From assembly GCA_011503125.2 (NCBI GenBank), contig WWBZ02000010.1, positions 620,001 through 684,000 on the forward strand: DNA of 64,000 nucleotides, written 5' to 3'. Positions 32,883 through 44,479 of this stretch are shown piece by piece (the first letter of the stretch is position 1; each line of letters opens with the position of its first letter). The position numbers were made by a program, and so were the translations under genes. Source of the DNA: Botryosphaeria dothidea. Lineage: Eukaryota; Ascomycota; Dothideomycetes; Botryosphaeriales; Botryosphaeriaceae. The notes under the pieces are model-generated. The model saw nothing but the letters and a program-made list of their open reading frames with translations, made no database searches and was not told the DNA's origin.

Positions 32883-34095
32883 AGATAGAAACCAATGGAC
32901 CTTGTGAGTACACATCTGGTCACGGCAAGAATGAGCTCCAAAGATCATTATTGTCGCTACTCCCTTCACGCAAACTTAGCCGCGTTGTAGGGGAAACGTT
33001 CCTACTTCGCGTGTGCGTAGCCCAGAGAGCCACATTGTTATCGGGGCCTTGTGGGGTAGAGGCGCTGGAATACTGCGTGGACCCACCATCTCGTAATTGC
33101 ACGGTATTTAGTCGACTAAAAAATCAAGTTTCTGTGTAGAGCATACCTGCAAGGACTTATGCAACTCGGAGGATCTTGCATCCAGTTCACGTTGTATAGA
33201 CGTGACTAGTAGGAAGCATAGAACAGCAGGTTTTCATTGGGCAGCCGCCCGCCTTATAGGTAGGGCGAAGGCCTAAAGTAGCCCAGCCAGCCAGCTGACT
33301 ATAGCCGTCATCGAATCTATTTAGATAATGGCGCTACTAGTGGGCCGGGGAAAAGACTACAGTATAGCTTTCCAGCCAAATCGCTCTAATTATAGTGCAT
33401 ATTAGTTGTCATCAGGCCTAAAATAAAACGAAACCCATCGCTCTTTGAGCAGTCTCTCAAGCCCGCTCATCAACATCTCTAGTTGCTTTTCTTCCTATTG
33501 AACTGCTACCCCTCCCTTAAAAGCTTCTATAATAGAATATAACTCTAATAATCCTCGAAGACCTAAATAGGATTACCCTCCACCGAGCCTCCCTCCCAAG
33601 CAGCCCGGCCCTTGCGCATAGATCTCTCTTCTGGCTCTCGAGAAGCGTTTAGAGCAGGTCAAGGATCAAAGAGTTGGTGCACTTTAGCTCGTCGCTAATG
33701 GAAAGCGTTCGCTGATCGAGGAGAAGAACGAAGAAAATTCCGCAGTCTAAGACACCTAAGACAAGGAAGAGCATAGGGGCAACGTTGATCATACGACAGG
33801 TCACCAGTAAGAAGTCCTTCCGGCAGGCCCGAATTTGTAGGAGACGCTATATGGCAACATTAATTCCGGAGGCAATTTGCTCGATCTAGCTAGATGTTTG
33901 TAGATCTTTTGCAAAGCTTTGCTGTCACTTCTACCCGGTTCATAGATAGCGCGTGGCATAATATTGGTCAGGACCCAATCTTTCTCTTAATCCACCCTGT
34001 ATCGTGAACCCGAAGCTGACTACAGCTGCCGGAGCTGCTTGATTCCGGCTATTCTCTGCGGTTATTTCCCCCTGAGTAAGACCGATTAAGGTAGA
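32883..34095. other. AT-richer mutated DNA, no gene
   Basis: Short frames broken by TAG/TAA. Composition suggests old RIP-mutated insertions. Nothing assignable. Confidence 0.45.
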
Positions 34096-34100
34096 AGTGC

Positions 34101-34350
34101 TGTTGGATTTTTTAGTGAAGAGTTGTGAGGTCAGAAAAGAGAGTAGATTCTGCCTGTCTCCTGAGAGGGAGGTCGGTAGGCTTGCTTATATACATAAAAG
34201 AGTGTTTGGATAACCGAGGAGAATAGAAGCCGATGTTGATATCCGAAGCTTGTGAATATGAGGAGTAGTGAGGAGGTGGCAAATGAAGATGTTGATCTTG
34301 ATACCTAAAAGAATGTGACGCCTGAGGCAGTAAGGTAAAATAGTCTGACA
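34101..34350 (+). mobile_element. Solo LTR C, TSD AGTGC
   Basis: Begins TGTTGGATTT, ends AGTCTGACA, 250 bp, flanked by AGTGC at 34096-34100 and 34351-34355. It is close kin of the solo LTR at 37529-37785 (opposite orientation): both share GAGGTCAGAAAAGAGAGTAG and CTGCCTGTCTCCTGAGAGG. Confidence 0.88.
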
Positions 34351-34355
34351 AGTGC

Positions 34356-36562
34356 CTAGTTCATTGATAACTTGTGCCTTCGGGGCCTGGTATGTGCGCC
34401 CCCAAACACGTCACTCACGCATGTACCGAGCCGTGTGGCTTCGTGCGTGACAGGCCTCCGATCGAGCTTGCGACCAGCTCCGGTTCGCTGTAAGCTTCAC
34501 TGTTCCTACTACGGTTGCGTCTCATGCTAGTGATGTAGTTATTGTGCTTTTTCCACGCCCCTCGGGAGCACTTGCTCGTCCACAAACGTGCAGACCCCTC
34601 GTCACGAGCCATTCCGTCGCGCCACCCTCCATATCTAGCCATCTATCTAGCCTCGCTGCATAGGCTGGAGTAGGCTGAAGGTTTCGTTTGCTGAAACCGA
34701 GGAAAGTTCACACGCAACCATTAACCTGACCCAATGCAGCCTTATAGTGTCCAGGATCTGATCGATGGCGCCTGCCCAAACCGTTATAACAGTAGTCCTA
34801 GACCTAGCTGTTGGACGTAGAATCGGGAAAATTGTTAGTACGGGTACATTTAGAAGCCCTTGTCGCTGTGAGCACGGGTACGTTATCTAGGATAAAATCC
34901 AAGCGTGGCGATCGCTATATCTACATCTATCGAATCTTATCCCACTTGTACAGAAGCGAATTACCCCTCGTTATCATACCTGATAAGCATATCTAATGGA
35001 TGAACACTACGATGATGCATAGAGAGGCCGAGAAGAGGTTATGGCAAATATTCGCGCACGAATACAGCCGCACCGTAAGCCTTACGCCAACAAAGACTTG
35101 CACGACCAAGTCCGCCTTCTTTTAAGCAAAAGAGCAAACAAAAATATTAGTGCAGCTCCGCATTCCATAGCCCTTACCGGGCTAATGGACACAGCGCCAC
35201 ATATCAACCAAATCAAAGATATAGGCCAAATGCCGTTCTTTCATAATAATGGCTAAGAGACGCCTCGGAGTTAGTACGTCGTAATTAGTATAGCAGTCTT
35301 AATCATCGACGTTGCGAGCAATATAACTAGTGATTTACAGTAGAGGTTAGAGTTTTGATTACTATAAGAATTTATAAGATTACGTTACCTATTGTCGCCT
35401 GCGTGCAGAGCATGGACTGGGCACAGCTTAGATTAGCTTCCTGTGCCTGAAATTAGACCATTAACCCATCGTTGGCTTCTTACTCAAGTGCTAGAGACTC
35501 ACCCGGGCTTTCATTAGCCCATACCGTGCCACGACCGTCTCGAGTAGCCTGTAGCAACCTAAAAGGTATGCAATAAGGAGATCTCTACACAAGAAAAGTT
35601 TGAAGTTAGTGCCAGCAAAGCCAACAAGAGAACCACGTACCCCCGGTCATCGGCGATCGTCCAAGCTGAATCTCTCGAGTGGGTCCACCGCAGTGTTCAG
35701 CGAACAGAATTGGGCTGTACTTTATCTAAAGTCATGCTAACGACATACCCACAGTGTGGTAACATCAGCAGGTCATCTGCAGGTTACAGTCTTAGCCACC
35801 TGCACTCATACTATGCATCCTTGTATTCCCGCACGATGTTGGCAAGGCGACGGCTTCATGCTACGGTATATATAACTCTTTTGAGGCATATTACGGCACA
35901 GCGGGCCTCACCTTCCATAACGGTATAGTCAAGGACCGTGCACATATTGTAGCTCCGAGGAAGTACCTGTAATGAGACTCGATGCTGCTACAGAGAGGTC
36001 GCACAAAGTGCGAGAGTCTACGTACAAGCGAGAGCTATAAAGTTGCGAAGTACGTGACGTCACCGCGTGCAGGCGCGTCTGCTGCCTACACGTCATCACG
36101 TGCACTGCCTCAACACCACTTCTTCGTTCAGCCGTTACAGTACCCTTGTCGTCTCAGATAGTTTAACTATGGGTAAAACGAATCGCCATCGATAGGCCAT
36201 AGCGGAAAACCGAATTTAAACGGAGGAGCTAGCCCTTGCGTAACGAGGTCAGTGTGACCAATGAATAACGCATCATGATGACGTAAGATATAGGAAAGAT
36301 AATATCGTAGCGTTTAGGTCGTCTTGTCATAAAGTAGAGCGCAAATAATAAGCGATTAGTGGGCAGTGTTGTATTGAAGGACAGGCAGCAACGTTACGAT
36401 CCTTATTTATTGTATCATCCCAAGGCCTTCGATATGTCTATAAATACCTGGTTCTTAGAGCATCACTTCTCCTCATTCCTTCATCGCCATTAATTTCCCT
36501 CTTGTTGTTGCTATTCAAAACCAGCATACCGCACAAATTTTCAGAGAACAACACTCGGAAAT
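34356..36562. other. RIP-like noncoding DNA, no intact gene
   Basis: Contains a few protein-like stretches (for example 35041-35256, beginning MANIRARIQPHRKPYANK) ending at TAA/TAG, with no recognisable family. The end of the stretch is upstream sequence of the M16 pseudogene, with a TATAAA at about 36440 some 120 bp before its ATG. Confidence 0.45.
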
Positions 36563-37463
36563 ATGTCTGCTCTCATGGAGAAACAATCGCACTTTAAGAT
36601 CATCTAGAGGTTTGAGGCAGACTACGCTCCGGCGAAGTTCACTTAGTATGAGTCCATGAGGACTGGCATGAGGGTCGTAGTCGTCGACCGCAAGGGTCCC
36701 AAGCTCATGGGCTACTTTGCACTTGTAACAGAGATCTATAATGATTCTGGCGCTCGTAAGTAAAGCCTACTCTTGTGTTCATCTTCCATACAACTAGAGT
36801 TCCTGGTGACTAACTGACATAGCACACACCCTAGAGCACCTGTGTTTTATAGTAAGATATTTTGATTCTTTCATCTCGCAATCTACTAACTCTTTAAAGG
36901 GCTCAAGAAGCTATAAGCACAAGGGTGTTCTTGACCAGCTTGCCGCAAGGGCGTACTTAAACACGAACGCTCGGACAGCAGTGGACCATACAGCTTATAC
37001 TTTAGAAAGTGCAGGCTGGGACGGGTTTGCCTAGATTATAAGATATAGACGCAGCAGCCTCAGATATCCAGCCTACTAATGACACCAGCTTCCCGTATAC
37101 TTTAAGCACATCTTGTTTCCAACCTTGACTGATGCTAGATGCTACACCGAAGTTCACCACGTGGATAGCGCCGGCCAGGATGCTGGGTATATCCTCCGAC
37201 CTTTTGAAGAGCGAGACTAACGTACAAGTAGTGTCGTCTACTCCGAGATGCAGGGCGTCCAGAACAACCAAGGAGAACTTATAGAGCTATAAGCACGTCG
37301 ACTCCTGTATCCTGAGGACAACGGATTCCGCTACGAGACTGGCGGTATAATGGAACAGCTCCGGGTCCTTACGGCTGACCGCATCCGCGAATTCCATAAG
37401 GCTATGTACCAACCAAAGAACATGTGCCTTGTGTTGACTGGCGAGGTCGATCACGACAACCTC

Positions 37464-37921
37464 TGATGGATGTGGTGCGAAAGGATGATCGATTGAAGAG
37501 AGAGTTGGCAGGGGTTGATATACCTAACTGTCAGACTATTTCCTTACTGCCTCAGATATCACTCATTTCTAGAATCTTCTCACGGAAACATGGAAGGCAT
37601 CAATCATGCCCAATATCCTCGGATCAACACTTCCTCGGATATCTACACTCCCTCGGATATCTACACTCCCTCGGTTATTTAGTTATCACTTATGTATATA
37701 AGCAAGCCTACCAACCTCCCTCTCAGGAGACAGGCAGAATCTACTCTCTTTTCTGACCTCACACTCTTTACTCTCAAATCCAACACTAACTGCCAAGCTC
37801 TACTCGTTAAGCGAGCTATTAGAGCTAATCTGCCAATGGTCTTGGAGATATGAGTGAACAAAGAGAACAAAGGAAGAGTCATTCCAGGCCCATGGCCTCC
37901 ACTACAGTCCATGCATTCCAT
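37464..37921. mobile_element. Insertion in the M16 gene, itself holding a solo LTR
   Basis: Coding sequence EVDHDNL ends at 37463 and continues as IKILDKVED after 37928. The duplicated CAACCTC (37457-37463 and 37922-37928) brackets the insert and reading resumes in frame if it and one copy are removed. Outside the nested LTR only about 196 bp remain, with no recognised domain. Confidence 0.7.
37529..37785 (-). mobile_element. Solo LTR D, TSD CTAAC, nested
   Basis: On the minus strand it begins TGTTGGATTTGAG and ends AGTCTGACA, 257 bp, flanked by CTAAC at 37524-37528 and 37786-37790. It contains an internal near-repeat of CTCGGATATCTACACTCC (two full copies plus a partial). Same family as solo LTR C. 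Confidence 0.88.
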
Positions 37922-40474
37922 CAACCTCATTAAAATCTTGGACAAGGTCGAGGATACTGTCCTTGACGATGTTCCTCCGCTTGATGCACCCTTCAAGCGC
38001 CCGTGGGTTGACTCTGACCCAACTCCCCCCCTCTCGAAGACTATTGTCGACACCGTCGAGTTCCCAGAGGAAGACGAGTCTTCAGGCGAGATTTTAATTG
38101 GATTCTTTGGTCCAAATTATAATGATATTCTCAATAGTAGGTTAGCGTTCTTATTCTATTCGAAGCGGGCTAACAATATTAGACGAGGCGATGGGAATTC
38201 TACTGTTCTACCTTGCGGAGTCGTCCGTATCCGTTCTAGAGAACGCCATTGTGGAGAAGGAGCAAATTGCCAGTGCAGTCTACTACCGGACGGATAAGCG
38301 CCCTGATACCGTCGTCTGGTTCACTCTTAGCAGTGTCGCAACCGAGAAGCTCGCCGACGTCGAGAAGAGGTTTTTTGAGATCCTTAAGGAAGCAGCATCT
38401 AAGCCCTTGGATATGGCGTACATAACCAACTGTATTATTAGGCTAAAGAGGCAAGTCATGCTCTCAACTGAGAACTTAGTTCAAGGTTTTGCCCATGCGG
38501 CCATTCAGGACCATCTGTTCGGCGAGCGGGACGGTTCAACCCTCTTCGAGGCACTGAGCTCGTTGACTGTGTTTGAGGACCTAAAGAAGTGGACCGATCA
38601 GCAGTGGCGCGAGTTCATGACCAAGTGGCTTACGGACGCCCACCACGTGTCTATCCTGGGTGTTCCGTCTCGAAAGCTGTCGGAAAAGCTCAAGAAAGAG
38701 GAGATGGCCCGCGTCAAGGCCCAGCAGGAGAGGCTTGGAGAAGAGGGTCTTAAGAAGCTTGCTGAGAAGCTCGAACAGGCCAAAGCCGAAAACGATAGGC
38801 CGGTCCCGCCCGAGATTCTTGAGCCTTTTAAGGTTCCTGGAGTGGAATCGATCCATTTCATCCCGACCGTCACGGCACGCTCTGGCCTAGCCAAAGAGAT
38901 GGGTAACCTGGACAACGAGGTCCAACAGCACGTCGACCAGGATAAAGCCGATCTCCCGTTGTTCATCCACTTCGAGTCCATCCCGACCAATTTCACTCAC
39001 ATGAGCTTGATCCTCTCTACTAGCTCGATCCCTCTACACCTCAAGCCTCTTTTCACCGTCTACATCAACAATTTCTTCACCACCCCCATCATCCGTGATG
39101 GAAAGCGCATTGAACTTAAGCAGGTTGTCACGGAGCTTGAGAAAGATACTGTTACTTACGGTATCAATACGGGAACCTCTTTTGGCAACTCTGAGCTTCT
39201 GTGTATCAGGGTGTCCGTCGAGCGCGAGAAGTACGAGAATGCTATCAAGTGGCTTAAGGATATCATGTTCAATAGCATTTTTGACGTCGAGAGGCTGAAG
39301 GCCACTCTAAAGAAGATGCTAGCGGATATCCCGGAGGAGAAGCGCAGCGGATACGGTATGGCCTACGCCGTGGACTCGATGATCCACTACACAACAAACT
39401 CCTCTCTCCGCGCACAAAACACCCTGGTTAAAGCGGTGTACCTCAAGCGCATCAGCACGCTCCTCTCCAAGGACCCGGACGCGGTTATCAGCCGGCTTGA
39501 GGAGCTGCGCAAGAGCCTCCTCCGCTTCTCCAACATGCGCGTCCTGGTCGTTTCCGATGTAGCCAAGCTGCCCAACCCTGTGCCCACGTGGAGTCCCTTC
39601 GTCGACTGCCTCGATATATCGCTGCCGCTGGCACCGCTCGACTCGCGCAAGGACGCGCTGAGCGAGGCAGCCAAGAGCTCGGGCAAGCTTCACTACATCA
39701 TCCCGATGCCGACCATCGACTCCTCGTACGCGCTCTTCACCGCCCGCGGGCCCGACTCGTACCAGCACCCGTCCCTCCCCGCCCTCATGGTCGCGCTCTC
39801 CTATCTGGAGTCCGTCGAAGGCCCCCTCTGGGTCGCCGTACGTGGCGCCGGTTTGGCCTATGGCACGTCCTTCGCGCGCAACACCGACACTGGCCTGCTC
39901 AGGTACCACATCTACCGCTCGCCCGACACGTTCAAGGCCTACAGCATCAGCCGCGCCGTCATCGATGCTTTTATCTCTGGGGAGCGCCCCTTCGAGAAGC
40001 ACGCGCTTGAGGGTGCCATTAGCACCATCGTCAAAGGCTTTGCCGACGAGCAGCCTACTATGCTGTCGGCCGCCACACTCGGCTTCGCGAACCAGGTCGT
40101 AAAGGGCATCCCTAAGGACTGGAGCACCAAGATGCTCGAGCAGGTGCATCAGGTCAGCGTCGACCAGATCAAGCAGGTCCTGCAGGAGTTTGTGCTCCCA
40201 GTTTTCTTGCCCGGCAAGGCCGACGTGGTGGCGACGTGCTCGGCCATCATGCAGGAGCGCTTAAAGAAGGATCTCGAGGGAGTGGGGTTCAAGCCGGAGG
40301 TCAGGACCCTGGCCAGTTTTCAGGATGATTACGGGCTTAAGCCGGAACCCGGAGATGAGGATGAGGCGGATGAGGAAGATTTTAAGGATGGTGAGGATGA
40401 TTATGAGGAAGATCAGTAGATGGGACTTGCTGTATGTGATGTGTTAAACTTCGTAAGGAGTAGAGAATAAATTG

Positions 40475-40987
40475 AATAGTGTACCCAATGATGGGGGAGG
40501 GTCCCCTATCCTAGTGCAGCAGCTGCCCGAGTCGTACGCATGCCCGTACTGTAACTGCGAGCTGTTTGCTCGCGACGAGTTGTTGTGGGACCATGTTCGT
40601 CGCAGCCATAACGCGCAGATCCAGGGATCCGGTGTGAAGGAGGGCACTGCCCTATTTAGGAAACTGCTGAAAGAAGAGGCTCTGCATAAAGCGTAAGTCC
40701 CAATCCGACCGCGCGTGCCTCCCGTCCCATAAAGCCCAGCCTGACCTCTATTATAGAAAGCAGCTGTAGCAAGCCCAGCACGCGCTGCGTCTCGAGGAGG
40801 AGCGCCGCGGCACCAAGTCGCCGCGCGCCTCCACGCCGCATATGAGCTGGCTCAATCTCCAGTTCGGGAAAGCGCTCTCGACTAAGGGAAGAAAGTGTAC
40901 TGGATCTAAACTTCCTGCAGACTCACTTGACCGCTCCCCTGTCCGCCAGGATGTCAAGTCCCGCCTCGCCCGCGGCATGGCTCCCTG
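40475..40987 (+). pseudogene. C2H2 zinc-finger gene fragment, no ATG, one nonsense codon
   Basis: The frame carries one classical finger, C-x2-C-x12-H-x4-H, in YACPYCNCELF..LLWDHVRRSH. A donor GTAAGT at 40693 pairs with acceptor TTATAG at 40751-40755. Exon 2 continues KQL, TAG at 40766-40768, then QAQHALRLEEERR, so the stop replaces an expected Gln. There is no in-frame ATG at the 5' end, and the 3' end runs into a LINE tail near 40988. Parent gene unknown. Confidence 0.55.
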
Positions 40988-41120
40988 TTTTATTATTTAT
41001 TTATTTATTTATTTAGTTTTACGTCCTTTTTTCAGCCTAAGACTATTAAAGACGGAGTTTCTAGAACTCGTGGCTATGGAAGGGTAATACCTCTTTTGGT
41101 AAAGGTGGGCTTTTTAGGTA
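40988..41120 (-). mobile_element. LINE 3' end fragment with (TTTA)n tail
   Basis: A TTTA tandem run at about 40990-41016 is followed by AGTTTTACGTCC, TTCAGCCTAAGACTATTA and AGACGGAG, matching the start of the LINE 3' region at 55840-55905. Minus orientation, so the run is the element's TAAA tail. The right-hand limit is uncertain, and similarity fades after about 41080. Confidence 0.6.
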
Positions 41121-41433
41121 CAGTGAACGGTATGGCGTCTATCGCCTAAATAGGCTTGTAGCCTTTGGCTCCCTGTGATGGCTTGTATCCGGTGCACTCG
41201 CGGAAATACAGTGGCATTCTATCTACGAGAAGACTAAGCTAAAGAGAAAAGGAAGCAAGGTTTAAGTAAGATAGCGCTGCTTATATATCTCTCTAGAGTT
41301 CCTTTTGCTGGTAGCGAGTTGCAGGGTTTTCTTGTTGAGCTTCAGGGTCCTCTCGACCCAGGGTCTTGCCGCAGGATTCATCCAAGGCACCTTTAGGTTC
41401 AAACCGTAACAGGTCTCAGCTATAGTAGGAAAA

Positions 41434-41722
41434 CTAGAGGCTCGAACTTTGGAGCAATGTGCCAGATGGGCGATCGAGCATTTGGTGCTACAGGAAGTAG
41501 AGCAGGAGATAGAGGTGGCGCACGAGGTAGAGGCTGTTCGGAAGGTGCAGAAGCCGGTCTTTTACCCCGCCCTCCCTTACTGTCGCCTCGTTTCCAAAGA
41601 ATTCCCCAGGACTGTGAAGTTGACGCAGCCTGATGATACCTTCTGGGTAAGCCCTTTGCCGCTCTTAGTCACTGGTGTTCTGATCGCCTCAGCGTCCTGC
41701 GAACTGGGTCCTGTCTATATAA
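41434..41722 (+). pseudogene. Fragment of a second DUF3638-family gene
   Basis: Reads LVLQEVEQEIEVAHEVEAVR where the gene at 1-9094 reads LALQEVEHEMEVAHEVEAVR, then skips about 60 residues and resumes VSKEFPRTVKLTQPDDTFW against VSREFSRTVKLKRPDDTFL. A GTAAGC donor at 41647 and a CCTCAG acceptor at 41692 mark the same intron position as in the parent, after which RPANWVL matches RPVNWVL and a TAA follows. It is an old genomic duplicate with an internal deletion, not a retrocopy. Confidence 0.82.
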
Positions 41723-41729
41723 TTTCTTA

Positions 41730-42305
41730 TCAAGAAGCTCCGTAAATCATCTTCAAAGCCTTGTTGACGACCTGATCATCGAACTCCTCAAACATCTTAA
41801 ATGCTCTATCATTCCATGCAGAAACGTTGCTAAGTCTCTTGCTTCCCAATTCTAGGGTCACAGTAAGACCCTTAGGGATTTCTTCCTTCAACCACAAGAG
41901 CCAATTCCTCACAACTATGACTTGGAAGTCCCATAGAACATCCATCTATTTGATCTACATGTTAATCACACCCGTGAACTTAACGCTTTCAAGTTTACAG
42001 AAGGTTGTAAAAAGGAACCGCGTATATCGCAACACATCAATCATAGCGTTGACAGAGTCAAACCTCTAAATATATCTTGCCGATATTTTCAGCACGTGAC
42101 GGGGATTTCCCAGCTGAGGAAAGCAATCGTGGACCGGCATTTTATTCGCATCATCAATTTGGTGATGCATCGGATGATGGTGGTAACTGCTTCCCTTTTG
42201 CGAGTATATGCCGAGGAAATTGTGGGAATAGAGGACACCGCCTAAGTCATCGTCTTTGATATATTTCCAACTTTCCAGCTGGGAGAGTTGGGGGCCTCTT
42301 TTCAC
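41730..42305 (-). pseudogene. F-box/LRR-type relic with RIP-type stops
   Basis: Two frames in the same register, LESWKYIKDDDLGGVLYS.. and MDVLWDFQVIVVRNWLLWLKEEIPKGLTVTLELGSKRLSNV, are separated by FDSVNAMIDVLRYTRFLF.. that ends in TAG and TAG (codons expected to be Gln). Leu/Trp-rich spacing resembles the C-terminal region of fungal F-box proteins. No intact start. Begins a few bases after the DUF3638 fragment on the other strand. Confidence 0.45.
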
Positions 42306-44479
42306 GTTTCGAAATTAAGAGACGCGTACGCCGGTCGGATAGGAGAGGACTAAGTATTCGTAGACCATTCGACGGATCTCCACTGGTAAGCGCGCATGCC
42401 ACAGGGGCGCCTGAGTCTCCAAACGTTAGCTTTTATCGCTCGACTTGTCGGGGAGGGACGCATACTTGCTTAGAGCTTAAGGCGGTGGTCTCAATGAGTT
42501 GGGTGGACGAGCTTTTCTGCTGCTCACGGCCTAGGCGTCTCGTCATAGTGATACATCGAAACGTGTTGATTGTTTTACGATGACGAACTCGTGATGAAAT
42601 ATTATAGGATCCTTATGTATCGAAGCTGTCAATGATCGTTATAGTGGAAGAAAAATCACGAGTTTATACGAGTGAAGAACCTATTTTAAATAAAAAGGCG
42701 TTAGCCGAATCGTTTCATCTATTAAGGTGGACTATGAGAAGCCATAGACTTGTAGGCTCTAGCTATAAGACGATAGATCCAGCTTCTGGTAGTGCGGAGG
42801 TGTTGGCATGTGAGACATTCATTGACGTCCAGAGAAATGTTGATGCTTAGCCACCTATCAAACAAACCGTATAAGGTGGTACGAGAATGAGTCATAGACT
42901 TCCCGATCTGCGAGCATCGGGTGGTTCCAAAACGTTACGGTTACAGCTTGCGCATGCGGGCGTGGGGGCTACCTACAAAAAGATCTTTCCATAATAGGCC
43001 GCACTACATACGAGGGCTTTCCGATCAAGAATTTATGCGAATTGCTACTCTAATTTTATTTCTCAAGAGAGCTTTCTGTGCACATGAGAACTAGGTATGG
43101 CAAGATACACTGTCCGATTAGCTTGCGCTATCTCGCCTGCTCTCGACTAATTCTTACGCCCAATAAATAGGCTCCCAGCATAAAGTCGCCAATAAAACTG
43201 CGGCACAGCTTCAGTCCTAACTAGCGTCCCATCTGACCCGAGGGATTTTTTTGGATGCGGCGTAAGTGTCGAGAGTGTGCATGGGCCTATCCCAGTACGA
43301 CTGGCGGTGTGACCGGAGTCACATCGTCTTGGACGTTTCTTACAGGGTATCTGGAGTACGCTAACTCCAGATTGCTTAAGGGTCTGTTAACCACCCTCCC
43401 TCCATCCTTCTCCTACTAGCCGGGAAATGACAAGCTAGCGCATAACCTCGACATATTATTTGACCAATCTATTGCATGACAAATTGTGATTACAAGACAC
43501 TCGTACGCTCTATAACGATAATCCATGACATGAAGGTCACTAAGCTAGCCGCCAACGGTCTATGATAGCACGCCCACAGCATGGTCCAGCATCCCTGCTT
43601 ACGTCACGAGCTTCGGGAAGTGAGATGGCGACTGGGGCCCAGGACAGTCATATGCGGTTGGGCAGTGGGGTAAAGAGTTGATCGTACGTCAAAGTATGCC
43701 AGAATGATCATAGTTGGTTATACGGAGCGCGGAAACAGGGGTATGTTGGCACGCTGGCATATAAACGATCCACTCGGTTTCGCTCGATGCGGCGCAATAT
43801 GATAAGTGTGGCCCCACGGCCGGGCAAAGTGTACATTTGCGGTGGACTTCGAGCTGAGGAATTGTTTCAAATCTACGTTGTTCGTCTACGACTGCTCCTT
43901 GCTCGGCGCTATTGCTGGTTCTCCTCTAACGCCCACCGTGCGTTCCGAGCCGCAACCCGCGTGCTCCGCCGATAATATTTGCTGTCTTCTCCTAGCCCGC
44001 AAAAGCTTCCTCCTCCCAAGTTCTCAGGCCAATTTATTATAGCAACTACATTATAATAGCATATGACACGTGAGCATAAGAGAGCTCGACAGCGAGAAGC
44101 CTATTCATCTGGCAAAGGGTAGACAACCATTAGGTTCACACTTGGAGCTTTGAAGGGCAAAAACAGTACTTTGACAAGGCCATATATTTCTAGCTGCCCT
44201 GCTTAGTCATGATGAGTGATTGATAAACTTCGACAAGAAGTGGAAGCACGGTATGAGTCTGCGTCGTTGCCTTAGTGTCCCTCCACCAAAGACTCGCTTT
44301 ACGCAGCTGCAAATTAATTCCCAAGAACATAACATAAAGAGTTCGCTTCCGATTCTGAGGCGCGCTTCGCAACAACATGTTGACGCTGGCACGGAAACCC
44401 CACCATTATTAGCCCCACCGACCGCAGCGGGCGAGTCTCCGGCAAGTAGAAAGCTTGCTCTTATCAAAAAATACACTTG
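42306..44479. other. Noncoding, nothing recognised
   Basis: Mixed AT-rich and mutated DNA. Frames of 60-75 codons on both strands are no longer than chance. Confidence 0.5.

Larger units (their letters stand above)
36563..40419 (+). pseudogene. M16-family zinc metallopeptidase (YOL098C/M16C-like), 5' half broken, 3' half clean
   Basis: ATG 36563 (MSALMEKQSHFKII) opens a gene of the fungal M16C type. The inverted zinc motif is present as HTLEH (near 36831). Stops at 36605, 36645, 37032 and 37290 each lie where the family has Gln, Trp or Arg and fit C-to-T or G-to-A. An intron donor at 37038 reads AT instead of GT, and the Met after LCF is Ile. A 458-bp insertion sits at 37464-37921. After it, reading resumes (IKILDKVEDTVLDD), crosses a short intron near 38138-38182, and then is open without fault from 38191 to 40419 (742 codons), ending in an acidic tail (EPGDEDEADEEDFKDGED). 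Family members are cytosolic or mitochondrial oligopeptidases. Full-length enzyme cannot be made without repair; a C-terminal fragment could. Confidence 0.85.

Noticed and set aside
39319..40149. 276-codon minus-strand frame
   Set aside because: It mirrors the GC-rich, clearly coding M16 frame on the plus strand and has no independent protein character.
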